A DNA stretch of 64,000 nt, taken from the NCBI GenBank assembly GCA_019359545.1, contig JAHHHB010000013.1, positions 1-64,000 on the forward strand, given 5' to 3'. The notes beneath the pieces were generated by a model that was not told where the DNA came from, did not search any database, and saw nothing but the letters and a program-made list of their open reading frames with translations. Below are positions 29,319 through 38,207 of this stretch, one piece after another. Both the position numbers and the translations under genes were made by a program. The stretch comes from Desmonostoc geniculatum HA4340-LM1 (GTDB taxonomy: Bacteria > Cyanobacteriota > Cyanobacteriia > Cyanobacteriales > Nostocaceae). Every line of letters begins with the position of its first letter. Position 1 is the first letter of the stretch.

Positions 29319-30107
29319 TGGAATTACCTAAAATCTTGAGATTATTGTTGAAATTTTGATTTTGCAGCCGACAATAATTTACTTTATTTAATTGCTTATT
29401 ATTTCTTAAGAAAGAGCATAATACATCCTCCAAATTTCTTGGTATTAAAATTAGCAATTTTATTGCTAGACAAAATAAGTTTTAGTTGAATGTAAATATT
29501 ATAAAACTCATAAATCTTCTGTTTTTGGGCAATTAAATTTTTTGAGCAGCTAATGCCTGTGCCTGAACAAGATTTTCTGGTTTGACATTTCCTGAATAAA
29601 GGTTTGGGGTTGTTCCTGCTGTTGTATTTGACCAGAACTTTGCTTTTATTACTAGAGATTTGTTAGAAGTAAAGATTAATTTTTAATTAAACTCGTTTTT
29701 TAATATACGCTTAGCTGCTTAAAAAGCATCTCAGCTTCATCAAGAAAATGCAATAGTAATTCAAAAATTTTCAGGGACAGTTAAAGTGGACAGTTAAGAC
29801 ATTTAAGACAGTTAAGGGAGACAGTTAAGACAGTTAAGACAGTTAAGTAGATAATTAAAATGTTTACAACATTAAATAACGAATAATTACAAAATCTAAC
29901 TTTATCTAACAACTTTCTAGAGCATCGATTCAGTAACCAAAAACCTAACCCCCCCAAACTGCTTCCCTACTAGGGAAGCTACGGTGTAAACACAAGTAAA
30001 CCCAAAGCGAGTTTCCAGCCAAAAAAGGTGCTGGATTACTGAATTGGTGTTCTAGAGGTGAATAGATGAGAAAAAAGTTGCCTAAAATTTCTTAATTTTG
30101 AGATTTG
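29319..30107. other. NRPS upstream region
   Basis: About 790 bp without a gene separates the NRPS start from the tRNA-Leu promoter. It is AT-rich. A TATAAT-like hexamer on the minus strand (29503 to 29498) is a possible -10 box about 180 bp before the NRPS start, but no convincing -35 partner was found. A 31-bp-period repeat (listed separately) lies further out. No regulator gene is adjacent. Confidence 0.4.
29777..29846. repeat. ACAGTTAA array with 13-9-9 periodicity
   Basis: Seven ACAGTTAA-like octamers (one is ACATTTAA) start at 29777, 29790, 29799, 29808, 29821, 29830 and 29839. The spacings 13, 9, 9, 13, 9, 9 show that a 31-bp unit was duplicated. It lies about 460 bp upstream of the giant NRPS. 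It could be a regulator-binding array or a neutral tandem repeat. Confidence 0.85.
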
Positions 30108-30137
30108 TTGTTGCAAAATCAAAAAATAGAGTATACT
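30108..30137 (+). promoter_or_regulatory. Sigma-70-type promoter of tRNA-Leu
   Basis: TTGTTG (30108-30113) and TATACT (30132-30137) are separated by 18 bp. This would place transcription start about ten bases before the mature tRNA 5' end. Confidence 0.65.
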
Positions 30138-30154
30138 GGGAAAGTTGAATAAAA

Positions 30155-30238
30155 GGGCGGGTGGCGAAACTGGTAGACGCACCACACTCAAAATGTGGCG
30201 ACCTTGCGGTCATAGGAGTTCGATTCTCCTCCTGCCCA
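30155..30238 (+). tRNA. trnL-CAA: tRNA-Leu(CAA)
   Basis: The acceptor arms GGGCGGG and CCTGCCC pair with one G-U. The anticodon loop is CTCAAAA between CCACA and TGTGG, giving anticodon CAA. A long class II variable arm follows, then GTTCGATTC in the T arm, with discriminator A. CCA is not encoded. Confidence 0.95.
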
Positions 30239-30463
30239 CTACCAAAAAACACATAGTTTTTCAGATGATAGATCTTTTATTATCTTGGAACACTCTTGTC
30301 ATTAAAAAAAATCAAGAAATTACTGGAAAATTTGTGTTATACTTTGTAGTGAAGGATAATACTTGATTCCAAAGACAATTTAATATTTGCGGGATCTATT
30401 AGATACATCGAGTATAGATTATTGCTATAAATTAACTATCCGATACCACAGAGGTGAAAGATT

Positions 30464-30727
30464 ATGCGACTAAAAAGATGGGAATCTCCCCGTAAAGAAG
30501 GTAGGAATGATAAAGGTAGGGGCGGTTCTGCGAGGAAGCGGCAACTCAAAAAGCAAAGGCAAATGTTACGGCAAAGACTCAAGGAAGGTAACAAACCAGA
30601 CGATAACAAAAATAACAGAGCAGGGGAAGATAATTTTATCTTCCCCTTTTTTTATGCCTTTTCCGTTCAGCAAAAAATTAAAATATCAAAAAATAAACTT
30701 TGGGGCTTTGAGCCAGCATTCCTGTAA
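30464..30727 (+). CDS. Small basic protein of unknown function, possibly shorter than the open frame
   Basis: A good ribosome site (GAGGTG) precedes the ATG. The first 45 residues are strikingly basic (RNDKGRGGSARKRQLKKQRQ), suggesting nucleic-acid binding. A strong intrinsic terminator at 30622-30653 lies inside the frame, before any stop codon, so the remaining residues (from about 53, Phe/aromatic-rich) are probably not translated from the normal transcript, or the message lacks a stop. No family is recognised. Alternatively the whole unit is a structured RNA and the frame is accidental. Confidence 0.4.
   Translation: MRLKRWESPRKEGRNDKGRGGSARKRQLKKQRQMLRQRLKEGNKPDDNKNNRAGEDNFIFPFFYAFSVQQKIKISKNKLWGFEPAFL
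30622..30653 (+). terminator. Strong intrinsic terminator inside the small basic ORF
   Basis: An 11-bp perfect stem (AGGGGAAGATA with its complement), a four-base loop and a run of seven T residues. Confidence 0.9.
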
Positions 30728-30808
30728 AAACCCAGGATCTAAAATCAAATATGAAAGTACTTGACACAAACCCATGATTAGCTGCTATATTAGGTAGGGT
30801 GAAGTTGT

Positions 30809-30880
30809 TGGGGCGTAGCCAAGTGGTAAGGCAGCGGGTTTTGGTCCCGCCATCCCTAGGTTCGAATCCTAGCGCCCCAG
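30809..30880 (+). tRNA. trnQ-UUG: tRNA-Gln(UUG)
   Basis: The acceptor TGGGGCG pairs with CGCCCCA, discriminator G. The anticodon stem GCGGG/CCCGC encloses TTTTGGT, giving anticodon TTG. The T arm has GGTTCGAATCC. CCA is not encoded. Confidence 0.95.
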
Positions 30881-30886
30881 TAAAGC

Positions 30887-30914
30887 AAAAGACAGGCACA
30901 AAAGCCTGTCTTTT
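30887..30914 (+). terminator. Terminator after tRNA-Gln
   Basis: AAAAGACAGGC and GCCTGTCTTTT form an 11-bp stem with a short A-rich loop, six bases after the tRNA. It ends in TTTT and can act in both directions, also facing the minus-strand gene at 30956. Confidence 0.85.
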
Positions 30915-30955
30915 GGCATTTTGATTTAAATAACTGAAGATTCATTATTGAAAAA

Positions 30956-31435
30956 TCACTTGTCAGGCGATTTCAGAGCTCGATCGAGAACCTGCCGAGC
31001 TTGTTCTGCTTTAGTTCGTGCTTCCTGGTAACGCACATTAGCTTGAGCAAAATTTTTCAGAACTTTAAAGCCTTCTTTGAGTCGAGTAATTTCTTCTTCA
31101 CTCACTGACTCGTCAGTAAACAGAACATCAACGGCTTTACGAATCTCTAAAGCTTCAGTTCGTGACTCTTGAACTTTCAGCTTGAGGGTGGCCAAGTTAC
31201 TCAAAACCTGAACAGCTTGGGTAATGGCATCCTCACCGTTAGCAGTATCAATGTTTGATTCTTTAACCTCGATTAATTGTTGAGGACCAAATCCTTCTTC
31301 GAGTTCCGTGGGTAGCTTACCTGCATCCATCAGTTCCATCAACTGATCCATTGCTTTGTCACGGGCTTTGGCTGAATCTTTTCCAGAAACAGTGAGGATA
31401 ATTTCTGGGCTTTGGGCGAGAGTGTACTGAACCAT
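30956..31435 (-). CDS. Conserved-looking cyanobacterial protein of unknown function, helical
   Basis: A 159-aa soluble protein, rich in Glu, Lys and Ala in its second half (about 75-155). It is predicted from composition to be long helices or a coiled coil (LSNLATLKLKVQESRTEAL, then ANVRYQEARTKAEQARQVLD). The N-terminal 60 residues (VQYTLAQSPEIILTVSGKDS) look like a small mixed domain. No catalytic motif is seen. It is transcribed divergently from the membrane protein at 31598. I do not recognise a characterised family. Confidence 0.75.
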   Translation of the reverse strand: MVQYTLAQSPEIILTVSGKDSAKARDKAMDQLMELMDAGKLPTELEEGFGPQQLIEVKESNIDTANGEDAITQAVQVLSNLATLKLKVQESRTEALEIRKAVDVLFTDESVSEEEITRLKEGFKVLKNFAQANVRYQEARTKAEQARQVLDRALKSPDK

Positions 31436-31597
31436 ATTTAGGCAGAAAATTTGCTGGTTAATTAAACCAAGGAAGATAATTTTAACATATTGCGTGTCAA
31501 GTTATTTGTGAGTTTATTTATGTCTTTGACAAGCTATTCAAAATAAAACTTTATACTTAAAAAAAGAAAGAGTATATTTTCGCAGGAGGGGAGAGGA

Positions 31598-32884
31598 ATG
31601 ACTCTCAATCCCACCATTATGCAAGCGGTGGAACAACTGGGTTACCGTGTCACCGTTGGTGATGTGGCAACTCAGGCAGGATTGAATGTCGCCCAAGCTA
31701 ATCTTGGCTTGTTAGCCCTAGCATCTGATGCTGGCGGACATTTACAAGTAGCAGATTCAGGTGATATTGTTTACCTATTTCCCAAAAATTTCCGCTCAAT
31801 TTTACGTAATAAATACTTCCGGTTACGATTGCAGGAATGGTGGAAAAAACTCTGGAATGTTCTGTTTTATCTGATTCGCATTTCTTTTGGAATTTTCTTA
31901 ACTGTTTCCATCGCTCTAATAACTATTACCATCATTATTATTATCACCGCTGCCAATTCAGACCGTGACAGTGATAATGGGCGCAGTAATTCCGGCGGTG
32001 GGTTCTTCTTTTTCCCTGATTTATTTTGGTATTTTAGCCCAGATTATAATACCCACTACCAGGAACGGCGAGATGAAAGGCGACAACAAAGCGATTTGAA
32101 TTTCTTTGAAGCTGTGTTTTCGTTTTTATTTGGGGATGGTAATCCTAACGGCAACTTAGAAGAACGTCGCTGGCAAGAAATCGCTACGGTGATTCGCAGT
32201 AACGGTGGCGCAGTGGTAGCAGAACAAATTTCCCCGTATCTCGATGATATTGGGGAGGGATATCAAAGAGATTACGAAGATTATATGCTGCCCGTTTTGA
32301 CGCGATTTAATGGACAACCATCCGTCAGTGACCAAGGGCAAATTGTATATTACTTCCCAGAGTTGCAGGTAAGTGCAGCTAAAAAGCGTCGTCATTCAAT
32401 ATCAGTTTACTTAGAGGAATTTCCTTGGCGTTTTAGTGCTGCAAGTTCTGGGCAAATTATGCTGAGTGCTGGCTTGGGTACCCTCAATTTTGTTGGCGCT
32501 CTAGTACTGGGAAGTTTATTGAGAGATGGTACGGTTGCTGCTCAATTAGGCGGACTAGTAGCTTTTGTGCAAGGAATTTATTGGCTGCTGTTGGCTTATG
32601 GAGTTGGTTTTTTGGGGATACCGTTATTGCGTTATTTTTGGATTAAGTGGCGCAATCAAAAAATTGTTGCACGCAACCGCGATCGCCTCGATCGCGCTAG
32701 GCTATTAGCAAGTGCTGATAGTTCTTTGCAGCAAAAGATTGACTTTGCACATCAGTTTGCCGCAGAAAAAGTTATTGGGAATGAAGAATTGGTGTATTCG
32801 ACTGAAACCGACTTGATGGAACAGGAAGTTGAACGTTCTGCACAAATTGATGCTGAATGGCAACGCCGGTTAGATGAATCATAA
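31598..32884 (+). CDS. Membrane protein with duplicated N-terminal motif, unknown function
   Basis: The 428-aa protein has a very strong ribosome site (GGAGGGGAGAGG). Two cytosolic segments look like diverged copies: one near residues 8-63 ends in QVADSGDIVYLFP, the other near 195-255 ends in SVSDQGQIVYYFP. Hydrophobic segments occur at about 88-115 (rich in Ile/Thr) and two near 292-345. A low-complexity Gly/Phe/Asp linker with SGGGFFFFPD follows the first span. The C-terminus is charged. The paired motifs may be winged-helix-like sensors, but that is inference. A terminator follows at 33004. Confidence 0.8.
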   Translation: MTLNPTIMQAVEQLGYRVTVGDVATQAGLNVAQANLGLLALASDAGGHLQVADSGDIVYLFPKNFRSILRNKYFRLRLQEWWKKLWNVLFYLIRISFGIFLTVSIALITITIIIIITAANSDRDSDNGRSNSGGGFFFFPDLFWYFSPDYNTHYQERRDERRQQSDLNFFEAVFSFLFGDGNPNGNLEERRWQEIATVIRSNGGAVVAEQISPYLDDIGEGYQRDYEDYMLPVLTRFNGQPSVSDQGQIVYYFPELQVSAAKKRRHSISVYLEEFPWRFSAASSGQIMLSAGLGTLNFVGALVLGSLLRDGTVAAQLGGLVAFVQGIYWLLLAYGVGFLGIPLLRYFWIKWRNQKIVARNRDRLDRARLLASADSSLQQKIDFAHQFAAEKVIGNEELVYSTETDLMEQEVERSAQIDAEWQRRLDES

Positions 32885-33003
32885 ACCAATACGCTTGGGC
32901 AAGTGGAGATAATTGGTCGTGGAAGGAAGACGCGATAAATCGTGACGCCATAGGCAAAAGACGCGATAAATCGCGTCTCTACAAGAGGGTTTTGGGTTAA
33001 AAC

Positions 33004-33025
33004 AAGGGGTTGAAGCCCCTTTTTG
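33004..33025 (+). terminator. Terminator downstream of the 428-aa membrane protein gene
   Basis: An AAGGGG/CCCCTT stem with a six-base loop, followed by TTTTT. It is preceded by a small repeat of the form GACGCGATAAATCGCGTCTC. Confidence 0.7.
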
Positions 33026-33083
33026 ATTTTTGTTGTAGGTGGACTAGGGGAGAAAAACTGCTGCGGTATCATATAAAACTGTC

Positions 33084-34571
33084 GTGGAGAAACTTTTCAG
33101 AGAATTTATCGGTCTGGTTCTCCAAATTCTGCAAGAATACGCTATGTCATCTTCTGCTCAAGGTATTCCTGGATTACCTGATTTAACACATCCGATTGAG
33201 CTTGTGCAATTTGGAACTCAAGCGCTTAAAGCTTCACTATTATTAGTATTTTTAGTTATAGCTTTGGGAATTGCGATCGCTCTGGTAAGTTTTTCTCTAC
33301 GTCGCCACCAACCAGAAAATGTCATTTTCATTGGTGAATGGGCTGTTCGTTATTCCCAATTGTTGCGGGGATTACAACATTTAACTTTAGTATTAGTTCT
33401 GTTGGTGCCGGGATTTTTTCTCTGTTCAACTTTGAGCAACCGTTACCATCACTGGGAACAAGCAAGGGTGGCTCAAGTCGCTGAAAGTGTTGCAGGTGAA
33501 AGGCTCGAACAGTCTGCCCCCCAAGTCCGCTACTCTATTCAAGAGCCGTATTCATATACAACCCAAGTCAATGGCAAGATAGTTAAGGTGAATGATACGC
33601 GAGAAGTTACCCGCTTCTTGACGTTGGCTGGCTCGCAAATTCAAGTCAAGCTTGACCAAAGTGTAGATGTTCCAGGTCGCAGTTCAATTTATCGCGTGGA
33701 ATACACTGCTGATTATAAAGTAGTTAACCAACTCAAGAATATTAATAATTTTTTCTTTGAAGCATCGCCACCTAATGGCTACTCGCTACTCACTAGCTAC
33801 AAAGTAGAGCGTGATGGTACTAGATTACAACAAACCAATCCCGGAGACTATGGTTTTCCCTTTCGTTTGCAACCAGGGGAAGCAGCCACCTTTCGAGTTA
33901 CTTATCAAGCTCAAGGAGGACCGCGCTGGGTTTATGATGCTACCGGACAGTTGCTTTCTAACTTCCGCCTCACAGCAATTGCTAACTTTGCTCCGGCTGA
34001 TTTTGCCAGCGGTATTGTACCGAATGAGATTAAAGTTGATGGGCGCAGCACTCAGTTTACTTGGATATTCAACGATAATGTTTCAGTTAAAAATCCATTT
34101 GGAGTGTTTACTAATACCGAACCCATTCGTCATACGGGTATCATTCCTCGGCTGTTGTTGCTAGCACCAGCAATATTTTTGTGGTGGATATTATTGTTAT
34201 ATTTATCACTGCCGATGAGTTTCAAAAATATAGCGATCGCTGGTAGTATATTTTTTGCTTGTATATTGGCTTTGACCTATGTGGCTCGGTTGATAGATGC
34301 TCAATTGGCTTGGACTTTCATTTCCATCATCTTATTGTTTTTGACATGGGGATTAGGTGCTAGCCGTAGTACTTCCCTTGCTGCTATCATTTGCACTATT
34401 GCTGGAGCAGTACTACCGATGTTTGGATTATTAGTACCGTTTAGCGGCCTCACCCTCAGCCTCGCAGGTTTGCTTTCAGCCGTCTGGTTAGCAGTTCGTC
34501 ACTGGTATGGCTGGTTTAGCTTGCATCCAGAAGACCAAAGATTACAGACTCAGAGAAACGGTAGAGATTAA
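33084..34571 (+). CDS. Polytopic membrane protein with large extracytoplasmic domain, unknown function
   Basis: A 495-aa protein. Two membrane spans at about 50-75 and 95-115 are followed by a soluble region of roughly 230 residues (about 120-350) with beta-rich composition, then five or six closely packed spans (about 352-480). The layout resembles inner-membrane proteins with a periplasmic domain, such as the CreD group, but no diagnostic motif supports that name. The listed start is GTG; an ATG twenty codons on (33144, MSSSAQGIPG) is an alternative. It lies 200 bp after the previous membrane gene in the same direction, behind a terminator. Confidence 0.75.
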   Translation: MEKLFREFIGLVLQILQEYAMSSSAQGIPGLPDLTHPIELVQFGTQALKASLLLVFLVIALGIAIALVSFSLRRHQPENVIFIGEWAVRYSQLLRGLQHLTLVLVLLVPGFFLCSTLSNRYHHWEQARVAQVAESVAGERLEQSAPQVRYSIQEPYSYTTQVNGKIVKVNDTREVTRFLTLAGSQIQVKLDQSVDVPGRSSIYRVEYTADYKVVNQLKNINNFFFEASPPNGYSLLTSYKVERDGTRLQQTNPGDYGFPFRLQPGEAATFRVTYQAQGGPRWVYDATGQLLSNFRLTAIANFAPADFASGIVPNEIKVDGRSTQFTWIFNDNVSVKNPFGVFTNTEPIRHTGIIPRLLLLAPAIFLWWILLLYLSLPMSFKNIAIAGSIFFACILALTYVARLIDAQLAWTFISIILLFLTWGLGASRSTSLAAIICTIAGAVLPMFGLLVPFSGLTLSLAGLLSAVWLAVRHWYGWFSLHPEDQRLQTQRNGRD

Positions 34572-34768
34572 CTGCTCATATCGAGTTGCATTTAATGGGG
34601 AAGATGAGGGAGATGAGGGAGATGAGGGAGTATTAATTCCTCATCTTGTTTGTTTCTATTTCTGCACACAACTCAATACCATTTGCAAAAATCTTTGGAA
34701 CAAATGAATCGGCTGTAGGGGCGTGCAACTGTAGGTTATGATTAGCAAAGTTTTAGCCAACAGTAATT

Positions 34769-34876
34769 ATGGATAGTGATTTACTAGCTTTTTTTGCAGT
34801 TGCGGGGTTACTGATTCTTTATCTCATCTTCTCAGCATTCACGGAAATGGGTACTAAACTCCCTTGGAAGAAATAA
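34769..34876 (+). CDS. 35-aa single-span membrane miniprotein
   Basis: The frame encodes a short acidic N-terminus (MDSDLLAF), one hydrophobic helix (about residues 5-25) and a basic end (PWKK). The layout resembles tiny subunits of photosynthetic or respiratory complexes, though it matches none I know. The ribosome site is weak. A second miniprotein gene follows 157 bp downstream in the same direction. Confidence 0.45.
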   Translation: MDSDLLAFFAVAGLLILYLIFSAFTEMGTKLPWKK

Positions 34877-35033
34877 GCTGATGGGGCGATGAATTCAGGA
34901 AATCAAAAATATGTAAGTTTAGTATGCTCGAATAGCTAAAAGATTTACACTTCTCAACCTTATTAGCCTTGGAAAAATCAGTAAACATCCTTTACGCTCA
35001 ATTAGTATAGTTAATTGATTGAGAGAATGCCAA

Positions 35034-35144
35034 ATGCGCGACCCAGAGAAGAACCAAATTAAAATTGAGCCAGCAACCCTCGTTTTGATTGTGTCTATGT
35101 TAATACTTTTGCCTCTGTTGGTTGTTGGTTTTTTTTCCCAGTGA
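35034..35144 (+). CDS. 36-aa single-span membrane miniprotein
   Basis: The frame begins MRDPEKNQIKIEPATL and continues with one strongly hydrophobic helix to the end (LLPLLVVGFFSQ). A GAGAGAA ribosome site lies nine bases before the ATG. The amphipathic charged start plus a single helix is typical of a real small membrane protein. No family is recognised. Repeats begin 30 bp after the stop. Confidence 0.5.
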   Translation: MRDPEKNQIKIEPATLVLIVSMLILLPLLVVGFFSQ

Positions 35145-35173
35145 TGCTATTTCACCAAAACAGCTTAGTATTT

Positions 35174-35249
35174 GTAGGGTGTGTTAGGCGTAAGCCGTAA
35201 CGCACCATCTCAAGCTTTTGGTGCGTTACGCTCCGCTAACGCACCCTAC
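35174..35249. repeat. Imperfect long inverted repeat (GTAGGGTG...CACCCTAC)
   Basis: About 31-base arms around a short centre. It is followed by AATCAAATACTAGTCCTATA, which matches the right end of the complete MITE at 52989-53150. The left end is not recognisable, so this copy appears truncated. Confidence 0.75.
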
Positions 35250-35280
35250 GTAATATCTCAACAATCAAATACTAGTCCTA

Positions 35281-35685
35281 TATATCCTCCTGGGTTTTTT
35301 GACACATAATAATGTGAGCGAGTCGCACTTTGTATTGCTGTGCAATCTTAACCCAATCTCTTGATACGGCGTTGCTGATTTCATGTATGAAAACGATTGT
35401 GCATGATATCAAAATCCTTGTAGAGACGTTGCAATGCAACGTCTCTACATCTGGGTTCATACCACAATTCAGCAACGCCCGAAATCTATATGTATCAGGG
35501 TTTTAGTCAAATGGTATGAATTGTTGTTGCATCGCCCTGCATCTTTGATGCATCGACCTGTAGAGTATCAACTTTGCTTTAATTCTTCAATAATCCTAGC
35601 GCGATGCCTACGGCCGGCTACGCCTACGCCATTTATCTCAGGTGCGTTACGCTAGTATGAACGGACGCACCTAATCATCTTAAAA
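35281..35685. other. Repeat-rich gap
   Basis: No credible gene. A 29-base palindrome (35420-35448, GTAGAGACGTTGC arms) and a CTACGGCCGGCTACGCCTACGCC short repeat near 35608 are present. A 65-codon minus frame here overlaps the palindrome and is probably spurious. Confidence 0.6.
35420..35448. repeat. 29-bp palindrome of the GTAG...CTAC class
   Basis: Exact 14-base arms around one central base. It shares architecture, but not arm sequence, with palindromes at 41515 and 47835. Confidence 0.9.
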
Positions 35686-36834
35686 CTACTTAGGTAAAAC
35701 TTGCCGCAGTGCTGCTATGAGTTGGTCAACACTTTCCTTACGACTATTAAAGCCCATTAGTCCTACGCGCCAGACTTGACCTGCGAGTTCGCCAAGACCA
35801 CCGCCAATTTCAATATTATGTTCATTGAGTAACTGTCGAGCGATCGCTTTTCCGTCTACTCCCTCTGGAATGCGGACAGTGGTAAGGGTTGGCAGTCGAT
35901 ACTCCCGCTCAACATGCATACTCAATCCTAAGTCTTCCAAGCTTTCCCAGAGATATTCTACGTTCTTTTGATGACGTTGCCAGCAGTTTGCTAATCCCTC
36001 TTCGGCAACTAGACGCAGCGCTTCCCGCAATGCATAGTATAAATTAATCGGTGCTGTGTGGTGATAAACGCGTTCAGATCCCCAATACTTACTCAGCAAA
36101 GACATATCCAAATACCAATTAGCAACCTTCGTGCGACGCTGTTGCAATTTCTCGGCTGCACGCGGACTCATGGTAAAAGGCGAAGCACCGGGGGGGCAAC
36201 CCAAGCCTTTTTGGCTACAACTATAAGCGAGGTCAACTCCCCAAGCATCCAACAATAAGGGGACACCACCCAGACTTGTGACGGTATCTACTAGTAGTAA
36301 AGTGCCAAATTCACGACACAAATCAGCAACTCCTTCCAAAGGTTGCCGTGCGCCTGTGGAAGTTTCGGCATGAACCAGAGCTAGAATAGCTGGACGATGA
36401 GTTTTCAGGGCAGTTTGCAGTTCTTCCAAGTTGAAAACTTGTCCCCAAGGCTTGGTAATCGTTCGCACATCAGCGCCATAACGTCCAGCCATATCCACGA
36501 GGCGATTACCAAAGTAACCTGCTACACCAATTAAAACCACATCACTGGGTTCTACGGTATTGGCGATGGTTGCTTCCATTGCGGCTGTTCCCGTACCGCT
36601 GACTGCAATGGTGAGTGGATTTTCTGTTTGCCATACGTAGCGTAGCAACGACTGAATTTCATCCATGAGTGCGAGAAAAGCCGGGTCAAGATGCCCCACA
36701 GGTGAAGTATTCATGGCCTGGAGAACTGTAGGATGAGCATTGGAGGGGCCAGGCCCCAACAATAAACGGGATGGGATTTCTAAGGGTGAGAGTTGCAAGC
36801 GCCCAGAATCGTTAATTGAAATTGTTGGTGTCAT
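35686..36834 (-). CDS. Class V aminotransferase, alanine/serine-glyoxylate type
   Basis: About 382 aa from the chosen start. It is a PLP-dependent fold-type I enzyme that transfers an amino group from alanine or serine to glyoxylate, as used in photorespiratory glycolate metabolism. Visible features: [15 protein letters not shown] at the N-terminus, [10 protein letters not shown] (phosphate binding), the Asp of [12 protein letters not shown], and the PLP lysine in [12 protein letters not shown]. It closely resembles the Anabaena enzyme as I remember it, and that protein begins near MTPTISIN; so ATG at 36834 is preferred over GTG/ATG 51 bases upstream. Cytosolic; no operon partner. Confidence 0.92.
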   Translation of the reverse strand: MTPTISINDSGRLQLSPLEIPSRLLLGPGPSNAHPTVLQAMNTSPVGHLDPAFLALMDEIQSLLRYVWQTENPLTIAVSGTGTAAMEATIANTVEPSDVVLIGVAGYFGNRLVDMAGRYGADVRTITKPWGQVFNLEELQTALKTHRPAILALVHAETSTGARQPLEGVADLCREFGTLLLVDTVTSLGGVPLLLDAWGVDLAYSCSQKGLGCPPGASPFTMSPRAAEKLQQRRTKVANWYLDMSLLSKYWGSERVYHHTAPINLYYALREALRLVAEEGLANCWQRHQKNVEYLWESLEDLGLSMHVEREYRLPTLTTVRIPEGVDGKAIARQLLNEHNIEIGGGLGELAGQVWRVGLMGFNSRKESVDQLIAALRQVLPK

Positions 36835-37042
36835 AATCTGTTTTCGTTTTATGATGCTTACCGGATCATAAAGCGAACGCATCACCGATGTTTTACTGAA
36901 TCTATCATTTGCCAGAAGAAGCGATGTTTAACGACAAGCCGCTTTGCGTCTACGCCGCAAAGTATTACAGTAAATTAAGACAAATATGTGACACTACAAT
37001 TATCCACCTAGCTTAAGATATAGTCATGATTTTTGCAGGTAA

Positions 37043-37417
37043 ACGACCGAAATACTTCCATCTTGGCTGCATTTACCCACTCGCATTCTCTGCGCTTGGA
37101 ACTCCGGCGCTGACTTTTTCTTAGCCATAACTTGGTGGAAAATGCTCAAAGCTACGCCAGAAAAAATTCGTCGTTATGCTGAGAATGAATATGAAGGACA
37201 TCTGGCGATATTCATGCTGGTGATTGCTGCGGCTTGTGCTAGTGTTTTAGCCATTGGATTTTTATTAACTGATAAAAAAGGATTGTCAACAATTCTGCTG
37301 ATTTTACATGTCATACTTTCAATTATGACGATTGTAGGTTCTTGGTTACTAGTGCATACGATGTTCAAGACCCTGCAACACATAATAAAGCTGTTACGTC
37401 TGGTGGCAATTAAGTAA
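37043..37417 (+). pseudogene. DUF1345 membrane protein fragment
   Basis: The open frame after TAA at 37040 encodes about 100 residues like the middle of DUF1345 proteins: WLHLPTRILCAWNSGADF, then ATPEKIRRYAENEYEG, then two spans, ending at GSWLLVHTMF. The usual continuation (FALHYAHLYY and a further 100 residues) is replaced by an unrelated 16-residue tail. No start codon exists in the upstream part; only an internal ATG at 37142 would allow a 91-aa product. It is most likely decayed. Confidence 0.7.
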
Positions 37418-37465
37418 ATCTAACCTGTGCATAAGTATTTTGTATCAGGTCTAGTGTCAGAGTTG

Positions 37466-37513
37466 AAGGGGAATTTTATTCTCACAAAGTGGGGATAAAA
37501 TTCCCCTTTGCTT
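37466..37513 (+). terminator. Intrinsic terminator after DUF1345 remnant
   Basis: A 14-bp stem AAGGGGAATTTTAT with its exact complement, a 15-base loop and a T-rich tail. Confidence 0.8.
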
Positions 37514-37594
37514 TTTCACAACTCCTGCAATAAAATAGACATTTTAAATAAAGTATAATTCTTAAATACCTGCTATAAAAACTATAGACAAAAG

Positions 37595-38167
37595 ATGCTA
37601 ATTCAGAAAGATGAAATTACTATTCGTCCCATGCTAGATGAAATGTATGATTATGAGTTGATGGCAAAATGGCTAACTGATAAAAAAGTATTGGAATTTT
37701 ATGAAGGAAGAGATAATCCTTTTCCTTTAGAAAGAATTATACAAACATACAAACCGCTCATTAAAGGAGATGAGGCAGTTATTCCCTGTATCTTGTGTTA
37801 TCAAAATATTGCCGTTGGTTATTTGCAGTATTGTGCAGTCAGTGACTTATCAGAAACAGATAGACAATTGTATTGCCTTGATGAAACTGATAATGTTTAT
37901 GCAATTGACTTATTTATCGGGGAAACTGATTATTGGAATCAAGGAATCGGGACAAAAATGCTGTCAGTAGTTATCAATTATCTTTTTGAACAACTACAAG
38001 CAGAGAAAATTGTCATCGATCCCCATGTTGATAATCCTCGTGCTATTCGCTGCTATGAGAAATGTGGTTTTGTAAAAGTAAAGTTATTGCCCGCCCATGA
38101 ACTCCATGAAGGAGAATACTCAGATTGTTGGCTGATGGCGATCGCTGTGAAGAAATCATTACACTAA
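37595..38167 (+). CDS. GNAT acetyltransferase, aminoglycoside 6'-N-acetyltransferase-like
   Basis: A 190-aa protein. It has the GNAT acetyl-CoA motif (FIGETDYWNQGIGTKML, about 108-124), the later motif DNPRAIRCYEKCGFVKV, and the C-terminal HELHEGEYSDCWLM. These are typical of the Acetyltransf_8/AAC(6') branch. In environmental cyanobacteria this branch need not confer drug resistance; the acetyl acceptor is unknown. It lies just upstream of the NAD(P)H dehydrogenase gene, 40 bp apart, and could be co-transcribed. Confidence 0.85.
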   Translation: MLIQKDEITIRPMLDEMYDYELMAKWLTDKKVLEFYEGRDNPFPLERIIQTYKPLIKGDEAVIPCILCYQNIAVGYLQYCAVSDLSETDRQLYCLDETDNVYAIDLFIGETDYWNQGIGTKMLSVVINYLFEQLQAEKIVIDPHVDNPRAIRCYEKCGFVKVKLLPAHELHEGEYSDCWLMAIAVKKSLH

Positions 38168-38207
38168 AGTTAGTTGCCCTGCTAGTATTGGCCGTCCCAT
38201 AGAATCG

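Noticed and set aside
29777-29846. CRISPR-like array
   Set aside because: Units are 9-13 bp with no unique spacers, so this is a tandem repeat.
29700-30240. tRNA-Leu as an integration site bounding a genomic island with the NRPS cluster
   Set aside because: I looked for a duplicated tRNA 3' end near the left edge (370-650) and saw none, and no integrase gene is present.
35278-35475. A 65-codon minus-strand frame
   Set aside because: It overlaps a 29-bp palindrome and has no recognisable domain or ribosome site.
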